A DNA stretch of 64,000 nt from Glandiceps talaboti (taxonomy: Eukaryota; Hemichordata; Enteropneusta; Spengelidae): NCBI RefSeq assembly GCF_964340395.1, contig NC_135556.1:16560642-16624641 (forward strand), written 5' to 3'. Shown in pieces: positions 22,594 through 35,004 of the stretch; position 1 is the stretch's first letter; every line of letters begins with the position of its first letter. The notes beneath the pieces were generated by a model that saw nothing but the letters and a program-made list of their open reading frames with translations, did no database searches and was not told the origin of the DNA. A program made the translations under genes and the position numbers.

Positions 22594-23239
22594 ACACAAT
22601 CTACTTTTTATGATGTGTTTCTGTTCTCTCCGAAGGGTTTTGGTCCTATATTACCCTAAACAGTGTATGTCTTGTAACGTCATAACGCTACCACAAGAAA
22701 GTTGTGACAAACAACCTGCTATGTAATGTACACTTAGATGTTTGGATCTGTGATACTTATGAAGGCGTTGCATCACCTTTTATGAAGTCACTGAGGCTAC
22801 ATATGTAGTAGAATTGGCAAGCTTCTTTCGATTTGAAATGTCAGATAATAGAACCCATACCAAAACGTATTGCCTCCATTGTGAATTTGATACCTTGTAC
22901 AAATTTGAATTGTTTACACCCGTCAGCGTTTCACTAAAGAAAGTAAAATGTTAATGTTATGTCGGTTATCGGTCTCACTCCACTCTACAGTCTATGCTCG
23001 AATTGATCTCACAACTCTCGTGAATTACGCAAACCTCGCAATCTCCTCCTGTAGGAGCTTGTGACGTATTGTATTTCATTGCGTATATCTATGGCTGTTG
23101 ACAGTTTGGTTTTTGAAATCGCATACTCATTATCTTCTTATATTTCGTTTCAGTTGCGAGTCAGTAACTATGCACAGTAACCAGATAGCAAAACTATTCA
23201 ACATCGTCGATGGTTGTCGGATGCAGCAGATTGTTGTTT

Positions 23240-23660
23240 TTTTATTCGCCACACAACATTCAACTGCTGACATCAGACCATCGACAAATGGGCCTGTTAC
23301 AAACAGGGAATGTAAACAAACAATTTATAAAGAACACTTGGCTCAGCATGTTGGAACAGCAAGGACTTGTATTACATGCACACTGTGGTTTTATAAGAAC
23401 AGTTTGTACATATGTGACTTGCCAGGAGAACTGGAAATATGTTTGTGAACAGTGAACTATTATGTAAAGTGGTCATAAAACTGTTCTTGTCAAATGATGG
23501 ACTGTAATACAAGTCTCTACTCCCAACATGCTGTGCCAAGTGTTATTAATCCAATTCGTTTGTTTACTTTCGATGTTTGTAACAGGTTTCGTTCGTCCAC
23601 GGTCTGATATCAGTGGTTGTACAACTACGAAATACATACAATCACAAGATACCTAAGTTA
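23240..23660. mobile_element. Long foldback (MITE-like) element
   Basis: The left arm (about 23255-23365, including 'aacacttggctcagcatgtt' and 'aaggacttgtattaca') is the reverse complement, at roughly 75-80 percent by eye, of the right arm (about 23497-23640, including 'tgtaatacaagtct' and 'aacatgctgtgccaagtgtt'). The pairing continues inside the loop ('aagaacagttt' near 23395 with 'aaactgttctt' near 23480). Size and symmetry suggest a foldback DNA transposon remnant. ORFs in it are by-products. Confidence 0.65.
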
Positions 23661-24154
23661 AAGTGACGCATGTTGTGTTTCGGAAACAGTGCGACTATGG
23701 ACTGGGAAAATAGCAAGGGCGGAGCTAACCAGTGGCTAGTTTCTATACTCAAACCATAGACAAACTAACCACAATCTGACTATTTTAAAACCTGTCGATG
23801 TCTCTGCGTATTTTAGACAGAAAAATGAGTATCTTCATCAATTTGCAATTATGGAATTTCGATTAATAATTTACTTGATTTTAGTTTATACATAATATTA
23901 TACCTGTAAGCCTGGAGATTTCATTTCTCTTTACGTCTGCTTACAAACTCCCATTTTACACAGATCTGAGATGTATCAAATATTCTCACACCTCCTTAAT
24001 AGTGCGTGTATGATATCATCAGCATGTTACGTTATTAATTAATGCTATCAATTAAAAAATGATCATGTACCTACTTCAAACACACTTGAGGTTGATAGAT
24101 TACTTTTTTTAAAGGAAAAAAGTTCCCAAATATCTCAGTACGTGGCAAGGGACA

Positions 24155-24256
24155 GTATGTATGTATGTATGTATGTATGTATGTATGTATGTATGTATGT
24201 ATGTATGTATGTATGTATGTATGTATGTATGTATGTATGTATGTATGTATGTATGA
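24155..24256. repeat. (ATGT)n microsatellite
   Basis: About 25 uninterrupted ATGT units, followed by a GTGT run. Confidence 0.97.
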
Positions 24257-25039
24257 GTGTGTGTGTGTGTATTGTAAAACTTTTGTTATCTTGTTTTAAA
24301 ATGGAAGGGGGTGGGGGGGTACTTCAAATGTTTTTTTTTTATCCAGGCAGAGAGGGTACTTCAAAAGTTATCAGTGAACCAGTGACATGTTGGTATAGTT
24401 ATGAACCGCACGTTACCAAATTGGTAACCGAGAAAAACAATTTGAATTGCTTCTGCATATAGAAAAATAATTTGACTGGAGGACTGACAATAGAAAGAAA
24501 ATTTGCTGTCACAGTAATGGGAAAAAAATGTTTTGCCATACCCACTTCCCCCTCCCCCCGAAATCAAATGGTTCTCCACTTAGGTAGGCAGAGTTGACAA
24601 TCATATGGGCCGAGTTGGCGATGTGCCGAGTTGGACCTACCCCCTCTGGTTGTTGCACATCACGTGCTTTATTTGTTTATGAAAGCGTTTGTGGACAAAC
24701 ATAAGACCACCTAGAATTGTAATTTTGACAAAGAACAACAATGGTTATCGTGATTTTTCGAATATGAGACTGAACCTGAGGCTCAATATGAGACTGGCCT
24801 CGTCCTCCAATGTGAATCTGATGCTGAATCTGAGACCAACTTTATACTTGAGGTAGACGTAGGTAGACGGAGCGTAGTTATAATAGACCTAATTAGGTAG
24901 ACGTGGTAGACGTATTCTCCAAGGGGGAATTCAGTTTTGTCAGGTACGTTGTTGTGAGTCACATAGTTTAGGGCCGCTGAAAACTGTGTACAGACCGCAG
25001 TACACATTTTCATGCTGTTTGAACGGGGGTAACAACATC

Positions 25040-28000
25040 ATGGCCACCTCGGTTGATTTGCAAAAGTTCCTCAACAAAATGGACGACGATTTTGTGTCAT
25101 GTTCAATCTGCCTAGAGCGATACGACAATCCTAAAGTGCTAGCGTGTCTCCATACGTTCTGTGAAAAATGTCTTTTAACATTAGTAAGACGATCGCGACG
25201 CCATGGGTTCGATTGCCCAACTTGTGGAATGGGGTTCGACATTACAGCTGACGGTGTGCGAGAGCTAAAGGGCAACTTCTTCATGAATTCGTTAGTCGAT
25301 CTTGTCGCAGAGAGACGAATGTTTGCAACCGCTGAAACCGAGAGGAAATGTGAGTTTTGTGAGGAAGATGCGGCGACTCATATCTGCGTTGAATGTCCAC
25401 AATATTTCTGCAATACCTGTGTTAAATCTCATCAGAAAATCAAAGCTACACGTTCTCATGAAGTCACTACAATACAAGAATACATGGAAACGAACTCTTG
25501 TATTCCTAACAAGATGATAGAGTACTGTAATGTTCACAAGCGAAGCGAGTTGAAATTTTATTGTGACACATGCACGCTACCAGTTTGCACTGACTGTACA
25601 ATAGTGGACCACCGCATACCTGGTCATCGTCATCGCAATTTAGATGAGGTCGCTCGTGAGTATCGCGAAGAACTGGTACAAGTTACGCAAAGATTACAGC
25701 AACAAGAGCAAAGGATGAAAGCGTCAACATCGGGGCTAAAGACAAATTTACAACGTTTTAAAGTCCAGTGTGGGATTGAAGAGAACAACATACATGCTCA
25801 TGCTGAAGACACTATACATAAAGTGAAGAAAGAAGAAGGCATTATAGTTGACCGTCTGAAAGCAGCATACCGAGATACAGAGAAGGAACACAAAGCCCAA
25901 ATTGACCGCCAAGAATTAAATCATGGTAATATCGAAAGCACGCGTAAGTACATCGACACTCTCACACAATTTGGTGGACCTGCTCAACTATTATCGACGA
26001 AGCAAGAAACTTTGGCTCAAGTAAATCATCTGATGTCGCTGGAGTTGAAAAGTTTCGAAAATGACGCCGCCGTGGAATTTAAGCCCAATCCAAGCGACAC
26101 TATTTCTCTTGGGTCTCTTGTATCAGATGCTTGCGTATTGAAATCTAGCGTAGAAAACATCCCGAAAGAAGTAGTTAAAGGTGAGTCCACAACATTGACC
26201 ATCGTTACCAGGGACAGTGAAGGAAGAGAAATTCTTCCCCGCCAAAAACTTGCAGTCAAGATCGGGGACAGAAATCTTGATCTGGTCTACCGTGGTGGTG
26301 GAAATTTCAAGGTGACATTTTTTGGGGCAGAAGAAGGGAAGCAACAGATATCCGTCACGTTAGACAAGCAACCATTACGAGGAACACCTCTGCAAATCAA
26401 AGTCGTCGACAGAACATCCGTGAAAAGACAAGTGGTTGAGATCTCGACAGGTAAGTCCTCAGCATACACTATATTCTCGATTGAAAAGAAGTTTTTGCTT
26501 AGAGTTGGAGCAGAAGCAAGTACAAATGTGTCTGGAATGAATTCAAACTGATAGCCGCAAATCTGTACGATCAAACGCTGTCTACGAGAAAATCGGGATA
26601 GTTTGCAATTGAGGATTGATTTATGTACATTAGTACATATGATCACGATGTATATGTCGCTATGCATCTGTAGTATGTACTAAATTTTGAAACAAAATCC
26701 TTGGAATGAAGGTACGAGGCTCGTACATTTACACTTTGGCTTACATGCTCAGGGGTTAGAGCTAGAGTGCTTCAGTGTCTGAAATGCATGAGGACCTCGA
26801 TAGCAACACTAGTACATCTCTGCCTTGAAATAGGCAAATATTGTGTGACTGACTGACTATGACTGACAGACAGCATAGCAATCAACACGAACACACGTGT
26901 TTGAATTTGTCTCGCGAGCTTTCCTTGAACTTTCAAGTTGCCGAATGATGTCCCGGATTGAAGAGAAATTCAGAATGTTGCTTGTCTGAAACCTACTGTT
27001 CTGAAACCATGTACTGGCACAATGGATTCTTGTGTTCTGCATAATATGTAATATCTAGATTAACTTTCACGGAAATGGTCATGAACCAAGTCACAGTTAT
27101 TCAACACCTCCCAAATTGAACGGACAACAAGTGTTTACAACTCAGGTCTCATCTTCAAGTTTATGTGCTAAGAACTACACATACAGGAATATAATAAAAT
27201 ATCATCTTGTCGTGTCATTGTTTCATTGACAGTATCATGTATTATTTGAAAGTGTATCAAACTTTGTAGAATTAGGAAGGTATGTGATTTTGTTACCATG
27301 GCAACTGATCTTCATAGAATGGTAACTTTTTTGAAATCAGTATAACAAACTACCCCACATCAGGTGGTCCATATGCAAATAAACTCGATTATTATTAAAT
27401 TCATAACATTATTTTGTCAGCAGAAAATATTTTACCAAAACATTTTTAAGCCTCCTGTATGTTTCCATGGAGACAGCTGTCCTATTTTACACAATTTGTG
27501 TTACATTGGATAGCACTGACTCATACATGCCAAAAGCAATGAAATTGATTTGCTAAATTTTTTTTTCACGTTTTATGTCAAAATGTGGAAAAGTAATCCA
27601 CATATTATGGTTAATTTGGTTACCATGGCAACGGACATTCATAAAATGACCCCCATTTTTAGCACAACTGAAGTGAGGTTCAGTAGTGCTATAGGGATTG
27701 CCTGGCGTTTGTCTGTCTGTCTGTGTGACGGTGTGTGTCAAAAAGTCAAAAACCGCTGAACCGATTGCCATGATATTTGGTGGGTGGCTAGTTGGGAAAT
27801 TTTTCAAATCAAAATGATCTTACCACCGGTTTGTGATTTGGGTCAAAAATGTGATTTTTGGTCAAAAAACTTAAATTCAAAGACTACAAGCAGATTGGGC
27901 TGAAATTTGGGTGAAACATTCTTCAGGGTGTTTTTACTAAGAATTGTTCATGATGGTCCCATCAGTGATATGCAAATTAGGACTAAAAATGTGTCTTTTT

Positions 28001-31000
28001 GGTTAAAATCTATAATTCCAAAACCAGTGAGCAGATTGGGCTAAAATTTAATGGGAATGCATCTAGGGATGTATGGACAAAGAAATATTAAGCATACCAT
28101 GATTCCATGAGTGATATGCAAATTAGGTGTAAAAATGTTCATTTTTGGTCAAAAACTTATATCTCAAAAAGTACTTTGGTCAAGGAGTCTGAAACTTGGT
28201 GAGATGTTTCTGAAAGTGTTATTCTGCAGATTTTCTCCAAAACATTTTGAAAAAATTGGCCCTAGCAACCATGACCACGCCCTTATGCCCTCTGTGTACT
28301 TTCATTTATGATTTTGATTTCCATTTAGTATCCTCAGTAAAGCATCTGTGGAATATGCCAACATATTACGTAATAATGAGTACATACTGTGTGCGTGTAT
28401 TTGGTATTAATTTTTTAAATCATTCACTTTTCATATTGTTGTGTATGTTTTGCCATTGCTTTAGGTCGAAGTGAAGGAATTACTGTACAAGGAAATATAC
28501 TTAAATATCAACATGGTGCTAGTGGAACGGACGCTGTGTACATTGCTGCCAATCCTCTAACGCCAGAGAACAACTACTTTGAGGTAAGGCAGCCTTCAGT
28601 ACTTACAAGGGGACTTCAAGCCTAATATTTTGCATAAAATGTGACCCTCCTATGATTGCATTTTCTAAAAAGTGGCCCTCCATCAATTTCCTTTATCTAA
28701 GACACGACCATACCACAATTTCCAAATATTTGTTTAAGTATTAAAATACTGTCACACAAGAAAGGGGACAGGTGATAAACTTAGGACTCGATCCCATTGC
28801 TGCCACGAAGTTTGTAAGCCGTACATGCTTAAGTATTGCATATCTAATTTAGTTGCATTGAGAAATCAGAAATCTGAACTTCTGAAAGTTAAAGCTTTTG
28901 AATGTGGCTTTAATATCTTGAAAGCAAACGTATATAAGCACCTCTGACCGTTATCATAATATATAGTCACTTTGATACATTACTGTGAATCAAACTACAC
29001 ATTGAGAAGGTCCATATACCTATCATATTTTTTTTTATCATCCAGTGATATTCAATTTTGTTTTAAAACACACTACTAACATGATTGTTCAATATTATGT
29101 TGGCATCCCAAGTTTGGACAAAGTTTGATGGTAAGATCTAACGTTTGTATGTCCCTACATTTTGGTCCATGGTGGATCCTCCCTCTCTCAACACTTGAAC
29201 ACTTGAACGAGAACAAAACTAGAAATGGAATGACCACACTATGACTGTTTGCATACATTGCAATCTTTTTGATCTGTTTATTGCGATGTCCATCATAATA
29301 TTCGTGAAATGGGTTTTCCTTCACTACATCAGTGTATGTCTGATATTTCAGTTTCATAATTCCTTCATTTGTGCCAGGTAAGTATTCTGATGAAACACTG
29401 ATGTATTGTTTGTTTTTTATCGCAGATGTATTTGCTCACGAGGGCTATCGCCATAGGATTAGTACATAGGGATTACTCATTGCAGCATCAACCAGGATGG
29501 GATGGGCAATCCATAGGTTATCATGCCGATGATGGATCGTGAGTATAGACTAGTTGATTTACACAGAAAGCAGAAAGAAATAGCTGAATTATTAACTACA
29601 TACTTGTAGCTCTTGTAGAAATGCTCATTGATACTTGTGTTTTTCCATGTCATGTATTTGCTATTGATTTTTGCAAAGTGAATACTTGAACAATCAAGTT
29701 GCTCTCTGCAAAGTTGAAAGAAATCAGTGCTAAATGAGGATACCTATCATATTACAAGTAAATATGTTTGACAGGATCTTCAAAATTAACACAGACTAGA
29801 GTTTTTCTTAGTAAAATCAAAGATGACAGCTGTAAGGTTGCAAAAACAAAGTAGAACTGTTTTATCCATTGAAAATACAAAACATAAAATGTAAATAACC
29901 ATTCTCATCCATATTGTGGTTTCTACTTTTGATTCAACTGAAAAGGATATTTTAAGCATGTCTCCTTGTCAACTCAAAATTTGTGAATGCTTTTATTGCT
30001 TAGATGAGAGAAAATGCACGCTATGTCCCAATTGAAATATGTACCCATTATCTCAGTATCCGTTAGTACGTTACCGTCACCTAATTTGGCAAGAGGGGGT
30101 TTAATATGCATACTATTGTCATCCTGTGAACTTGACAGGTACATGCAAGTACATGTATAATAGACGCCGATAGAAGCAAACAACTTGGATGCCTCTTGTG
30201 GTTTATATTATGACTATCGTATGCATGATCACTTCGTATGAGAGATTATTTTGTAATCTTTGTATTGTATTGTATTGTAATATATTGTATTATATTAAAT
30301 TGTATTGTATTGTATTGTGATGTGTTGTATTGTATTGCAGATTGTATCGCGAGTCTGGATTAGGTCAGCGTTATGGTAAAGCATGTCGCCAAGGTGATAG
30401 AATAGGCTGCGGTATAAAGTTTGATCAAATAAGATATTCTAGTAAACCTACCCAGACAGTGCCTGTTTTTTTCACAAGAAACGGGAAAGAGGTGTGAGCA
30501 ATTTTTCATCTTTTTCCTTTTTAAAGAAAACGTTATTACAGAAGTTGTCGGCTTCATGAAATCGTGGTGGTTGTTGTTGTTGTAAATGTATTCTGAGGAA
30601 GCCAAAACGTTCATGCAAAACAATTCAACACCTTTAGGGAGCAAGCAGAATTTATGGTGAGGGGGTGGGCGTAAGGAGAATTTTAAAAAATTTGGTCAAA
30701 ATTATTTTCGTAGCGCCCCCCCCCCCCTTTGCATTGTAAAATAATTTCATGACCCACCCCCCACCCAATTAACCCAAGAAATTTTGTCACCCACCTAATA
30801 TTGAATTACATTGAGGCAACATGTTTTACAAATGGTCTTGGTAAAAGACTGCCCGTGGGATTTAATCTGGTTCAGACCATGAGCAAAATATTCTGTGCCC
30901 CCCCCCCCCCCCAGATCATCATCATCATTTCAAAGTACCCCCTTCGCACAACCAAATTGGTTTCATGCACCCCCCCCCCAATTTTCTCCTCAACCCCCCA

Positions 31001-32520
31001 CCCCCTCTGTAAATTCTGCTTGTGTCCATAGTCAACGAGATGCATCCTGTGCACTTTATACAGTGTATTCTTCTTTCCCAGCTTAAAACAGTGATGGTCA
31101 CAATGCCTGATAGTGGATTCTTTCCGGCGATTGGTCTAGATTCCATTGGAGATAAAGTGTGTTTGGATCTAAGCACCAAATGGGTGAGTATTCTATGTAC
31201 TAGTATGTAATGGTATTGAGAACCTCAAACCACCCCTCAAAACTTGGACAGCATCTCGATAAAAGGGAATGTTTCGGGTCAAAAGAAAAGATGTGTCACA
31301 AAACCCTTCTAAAATTAAACAGAACCATTAGTAGATATGATGGAGTGGAATTATTTATAGATACCCCTTGGTTCTTTATTCCATCTTCAGCCTGAGACAA
31401 TCTCCATGATCTTCAGAAACTTTACAAACACCTGAACCTGTTCATTTTAAACTGTTCACCGACCAGTTTGCCCAGCTTTTGGGTCAATTGGGTGGGCTAT
31501 TCAGCTGCTAAATAGAAATAGAAGATCTAGAAATGCTATGACTATGACAGAATTTGAGATCTAGTACATTGATTGAGAGGACATTTCATTTGGGCCACAG
31601 ACGTGTGTCTTCCCATTTAGTAAAATACAAAGGAACTAGATATGGATGTTTGCTTCTTGAGTGTAGCACCAGATGTTCAGCAAAACGGCCCCATAGGGCA
31701 TCACACAGATGAACCTACGTACCATATTTCTTACTATTGTGTTTTTATTTTATGGCTTTATAGTCTGTATAATATTGTATCACAAGATTTTTACGAATTC
31801 ATGGAAAACCTAAACTAGACACTCACACATAAAAAAAAAAGTATAATAAAACAAAATAAAAAATCTACCTACCCCACCTATTCCAAAATTGAGCGTAATT
31901 GGAACCACACAATTTTTAGGCCTTAGCATATTGTATTGTATTGTATTTGAATTAGGCTACATCAAAACAGTATATAATATGAGTAAGTACTGGTTGGAAA
32001 ACGGAATCTAGTGGCAATTTCGACAAAGTTCAACATCCAAATGTTCATGCAGTTAACATAACAGTGGGCAATATTTTGTGATCTAATGCGTTGATATAGA
32101 GAACAATTGGAACACAGAATTTTGTATCTTCACATAGCAAAATGTATGCATTGTATGTATGTTTAGAATTGATAAACAATTCTATTCATTGATATGAAAA
32201 AATTGTCTTTTTACAGCACACATCAAACTGCATATAGTTATGTAACATATTACTTTACATGGTAAACCTTTAGATTCTTCATCCAGTACCAACTTCAACA
32301 AGGAAATTCAATTTGTCTAGTTAGTATGCGTGCCTAGTTTTTTTCTCAACTACAGCTGAGAAAATTAATAAATTTGTAATTTTGTCATGATTCATGTAAT
32401 GTATCAAGATTTGTGGAAAAGTATACTTTTTAATTCCATCATGTGTTCTTTTGAACCAAGATATGAAAATCATTTTACATATGAATGTTTATTTTCTTTA
32501 TTTATCCTCAGCAGGGCTAA
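25040..32520 (+). CDS. TRIM E3 ligase: RING, B-boxes, coiled coil, filamin repeat, SPRY
   Basis: Exons: 25040-26450, 28465-28583, 29426-29538, 30341-30491, 31082-31183 and a 9-base terminal exon 32512-32520; phases 1,0,2,0,0; about 634 residues. The RING has C21, C24, C36, H38, C41, C44, C59, C62 (C3HC4). A B-box-1 pattern (CEFCEEDAATHICVEC) lies at about 103-140 and B-box 2 (YCNVHKRSELKFYCDTCTLP) at about 160-205. A coiled coil runs to about 330 and a filamin/ABP280 repeat spans about 360-468 (ending LRGTPLQIKVVD). The SPRY domain (about 471-632: NNYFE, PGWDGQSIGYHADDG, GDRIGCGIKF) is RanBPM-like. By family it is a ubiquitin ligase that dimerises through the coiled coil, with target choice by the C-terminal domains. 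Filamin followed by SPRY is unusual: TRIM2/3/71 carry filamin + NHL. ATG 25040 sits in ATCATGGCC context; an in-frame ATG lies at 24986. Reading through the exon-5 donor instead gives VSILCTSM and a stop at 31210. Confidence 0.92.
27690..28300. repeat. Dispersed repeat with degenerate internal units in TRIM intron 1
   Basis: It begins 'gtttgtctgtctgtctgtg', then has about four diverged units of about 130 bp containing 'gatatgcaaattagg', 'tgtaaaaatgttcatttttg' and 'cagattgggctaaaattt'. The layout resembles the repeat at 15.44-15.97 kb. The two short plus-strand ORFs over it are by-products. Confidence 0.6.
30257..30340. repeat. (TATTG)n microsatellite forming a splice acceptor
   Basis: Imperfect TGTAT/TATTG units run directly into 'tgtattgtattgcag', the acceptor of TRIM exon 4 (30341). 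The array itself supplies the polypyrimidine-like tract. Confidence 0.9.
30690..31020. repeat. C-rich low-complexity stretch in TRIM intron 4
   Basis: Poly-C runs alternate with short AT-rich spacers containing 'accccccacc'. Pro-rich and Gly-rich ORFs on both strands reflect only composition. Related 'gtgaccctcct' phrases occur near 20.52 and 28.63 kb. Confidence 0.6.
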
Positions 32521-34918
32521 CTGATACAAGTGCTAGTCTAGAACTGACTGCTGTATACTTGAAGTAAAGGTATATCCATTTGTGCTCAGATGCTGTTATG
32601 ACAGGAGTACAGTGTATGTGAAACGAATCACAACACCTTGTTGTCGTCTCCTTCTTTGTTTGGTTTTCTTTTTTTCAATTCGTGAAATCAACACTCACAT
32701 GTGCACGGTGGTCATCAAAGAAAATGAGGTCATCAATTGGAGTGCTGGCCTTAGACAAAACAATTGCATGGCCTACATCTCTGTACTTTCCACAGGATTC
32801 AAACATCAGAATTTTAATGGCGCCTTTTAGTCGTCTGAGTTATACATAAAGAGAGCTCTTGAGATTGGATGAAGAATGGCACTAGACTACACATCATTAA
32901 AACGCAACACAAATTTCTTTATTTTACATGATTTGTACACAAGATAACCAAGACTTTATTTCTATGATACGTGACCATAATATCAAACACCCATATCTTC
33001 TCTACTGTAATAGACACATACCTGAAAATTTGTGTATTTCTCTCTATATTTAATAGATTAATACAATCTAACCTCTACAGTTGCTACAGGGCTCAAAATT
33101 AACAGTAGTTCCACGCCCGCAGACAGTCAATTCTTGTCGTGGAGCTATACCATAATTTGCAGGTGGTAGGCCACTCAGGCTGACATTGATTATGTGATGA
33201 TTTAAAGGATGGAAGATTTACAGATATGAAAGTGTTTTAATAACACATATTGCCAATAGAGGAACTCTCTTTTCAGTTCAGGAAGTATGAGAATACTGGT
33301 CACCATCTGTGGACTACCACTTTCAGGAAGGACTACCAAAAAAAAAAAGTTAACTTTGAGCCCTTCACTACTACTACCATTAATAACACAGAATTTGAGT
33401 GACTTTTTGTGTTACATGATTTTTTAAAATAATAGATAACATTACAGTGCATAAATATTATGATATGGTCGCAAATTATTGATACAAAACACAGGCAGTC
33501 GCAATTAGAAATATGTACAAGTATATTCAGTAGCAATAGGCACAAAAAGGTTTGTCTTACTCAAAATATAGACTTTTTCACCTCAATCTCTGGCAGTGTT
33601 TTAATCCATGTAAACTAAATATGTGGCTGGTTAACTTAAATCTTGGGCAGTGATCAGCTCTCTTTCAATTTACAAAAGTTACTTTCAAATTTGAACCACA
33701 GGCAGTGTTTTAATCATAGCCCCTATACTATGAAGGGTCTCAGACCACTACAGTGGTCTCCAGGTAGGGTGTATGGTTTAAAGGCTGAACTAGCTGCAAC
33801 TGAACATTATTTTTGAAAACGTTTTGTTAGATACAATAATTTAATTGTAATATTGTACACCCTGAAAAGTACTGAATCACCTGTGAGTGAGCATATTTTC
33901 GTAGCTGCATACATGATAATTCAAATGAAATTTATTTTTGGGTCCGCACCCAAAACTCAACGGCAATCATGCTTTCAATCTGTTACTGCACTATATACTG
34001 ATAAAATCAACCACTGATTAGCATGCATAATGTCTAACTGACATTTTAACATGTTCAATGAATAAATTGTGGCTGATTGAGAAACGATACTATAGTTACA
34101 AACTAGTACAGTTTTAACATTTTGACAGATTCAAGACCGAGTTTTTGCTCAAGATTTAAACTTGTTACTACACCACCTATGGCTAATATTGACCACTAAT
34201 TAACAGACACGTCTTTTTGTCAGTTACTGACCAATTTTTAGTGACAATATCTTTGTTACTTAATGAAAAAATATATCCCAGTTGCAGCTAGTGCAGGTTT
34301 ACTTGGTAAATGTTCACTGAATGAATTATGAACTTCAGGAATTGCAAACTCAATTCCAATTTGAAAATTGACATTTGATATAAACAAATCTGGCAGTGAC
34401 CAATGAATAATTTGACTTTTTGAACTTAAAAATCACAGGCAGTGGTCAGGTAAATTTCAACTAGTACTATAACCTCTCAACTTGAAACATGTATGTGTAT
34501 ATGTATCTAGAATCAACAGATTTTGAACTTGCAGTTCAAACTTTTAACTTGACATATCAACGTGTTTTATATACAATTAAAGTTTACACAGTTAATATGA
34601 CTGTTGCTTGGCTTAACATCTACAATGTACTCTTGCTCACTTGCAATCTCGGGAGTTGTAATCTCGACTTTCACTTGTACTGACTCTTGATGTGTACACA
34701 TTTTTTTCAATTTCATTGTGTGATGCTGAATATAATATTAAAAACAGTGGAAATTTAGTCATGGATGTGTTGTTACATTGTGATGACGAGTGAGTTTGTG
34801 AGAGTTCACACTATTTTTAAATATAAGCACAATTATGAGAAAAATTACAAATATAGTAATTATGATATACAATCTTACAGATATGAATTCAAAATCTAGT
34901 TAAAGGCTCGGCTTTGCA
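32521..34918. other. Intergenic region between convergent TRIM and NuMA 3' ends
   Basis: No gene recognised. The left part may be the TRIM 3' UTR, though I see no strong poly(A) signal close to the stop. From about 33.59 to 34.45 kb it carries phrases ('aggcagtgttttaatc', 'actagctgcaactg', 'actgaatcacctgtgagtg') of a dispersed repeat also present near 57.88 and 63.58 kb. Confidence 0.5.
33780..34330. repeat. Dispersed repeat family A, copy 1
   Basis: Shares, in order, 'ctagctgcaactg', 'ctgaatcacctgtg', 'tgcataatgtctaa' and related phrases with copies near 57.88-58.16 kb and 63.58-64.00 kb. No inverted ends, coding frame or poly(A) tail recognised, so the class is unknown. Confidence 0.65.
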
Positions 34919-34924
34919 TTTATT
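34919..34924 (-). promoter_or_regulatory. Poly(A) signal of NuMA
   Basis: TTTATT on plus reads AATAAA on minus, about 80 bases past the NuMA stop (35005-35007), implying a very short 3' UTR. Confidence 0.65.
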
Positions 34925-35004
34925 GGTTAAGAGACATATATGAAGAACAATTTGTGGTATGGGGCATTTAGAATCATCTTTAACATCAAGAGGCTGGCAT
35001 TAGC

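Larger units (their letters stand above)
22594..25039. other. Intergenic region between the DED-SPRY and TRIM genes
   Basis: No coding exon recognised. It holds a long imperfect inverted repeat (about 23.24-23.66 kb), an ATGT microsatellite, poly-G tracts and a short dispersed element (about 24.76-24.85 kb) that also occurs near 14.95 kb in the opposite orientation. The TRIM promoter presumably lies near the right end; no TATA box stands out. Confidence 0.5.

Noticed and set aside
23098-23455. 116- and 81-residue ORFs
   Set aside because: Located in the arms of the long inverted repeat; no domain.
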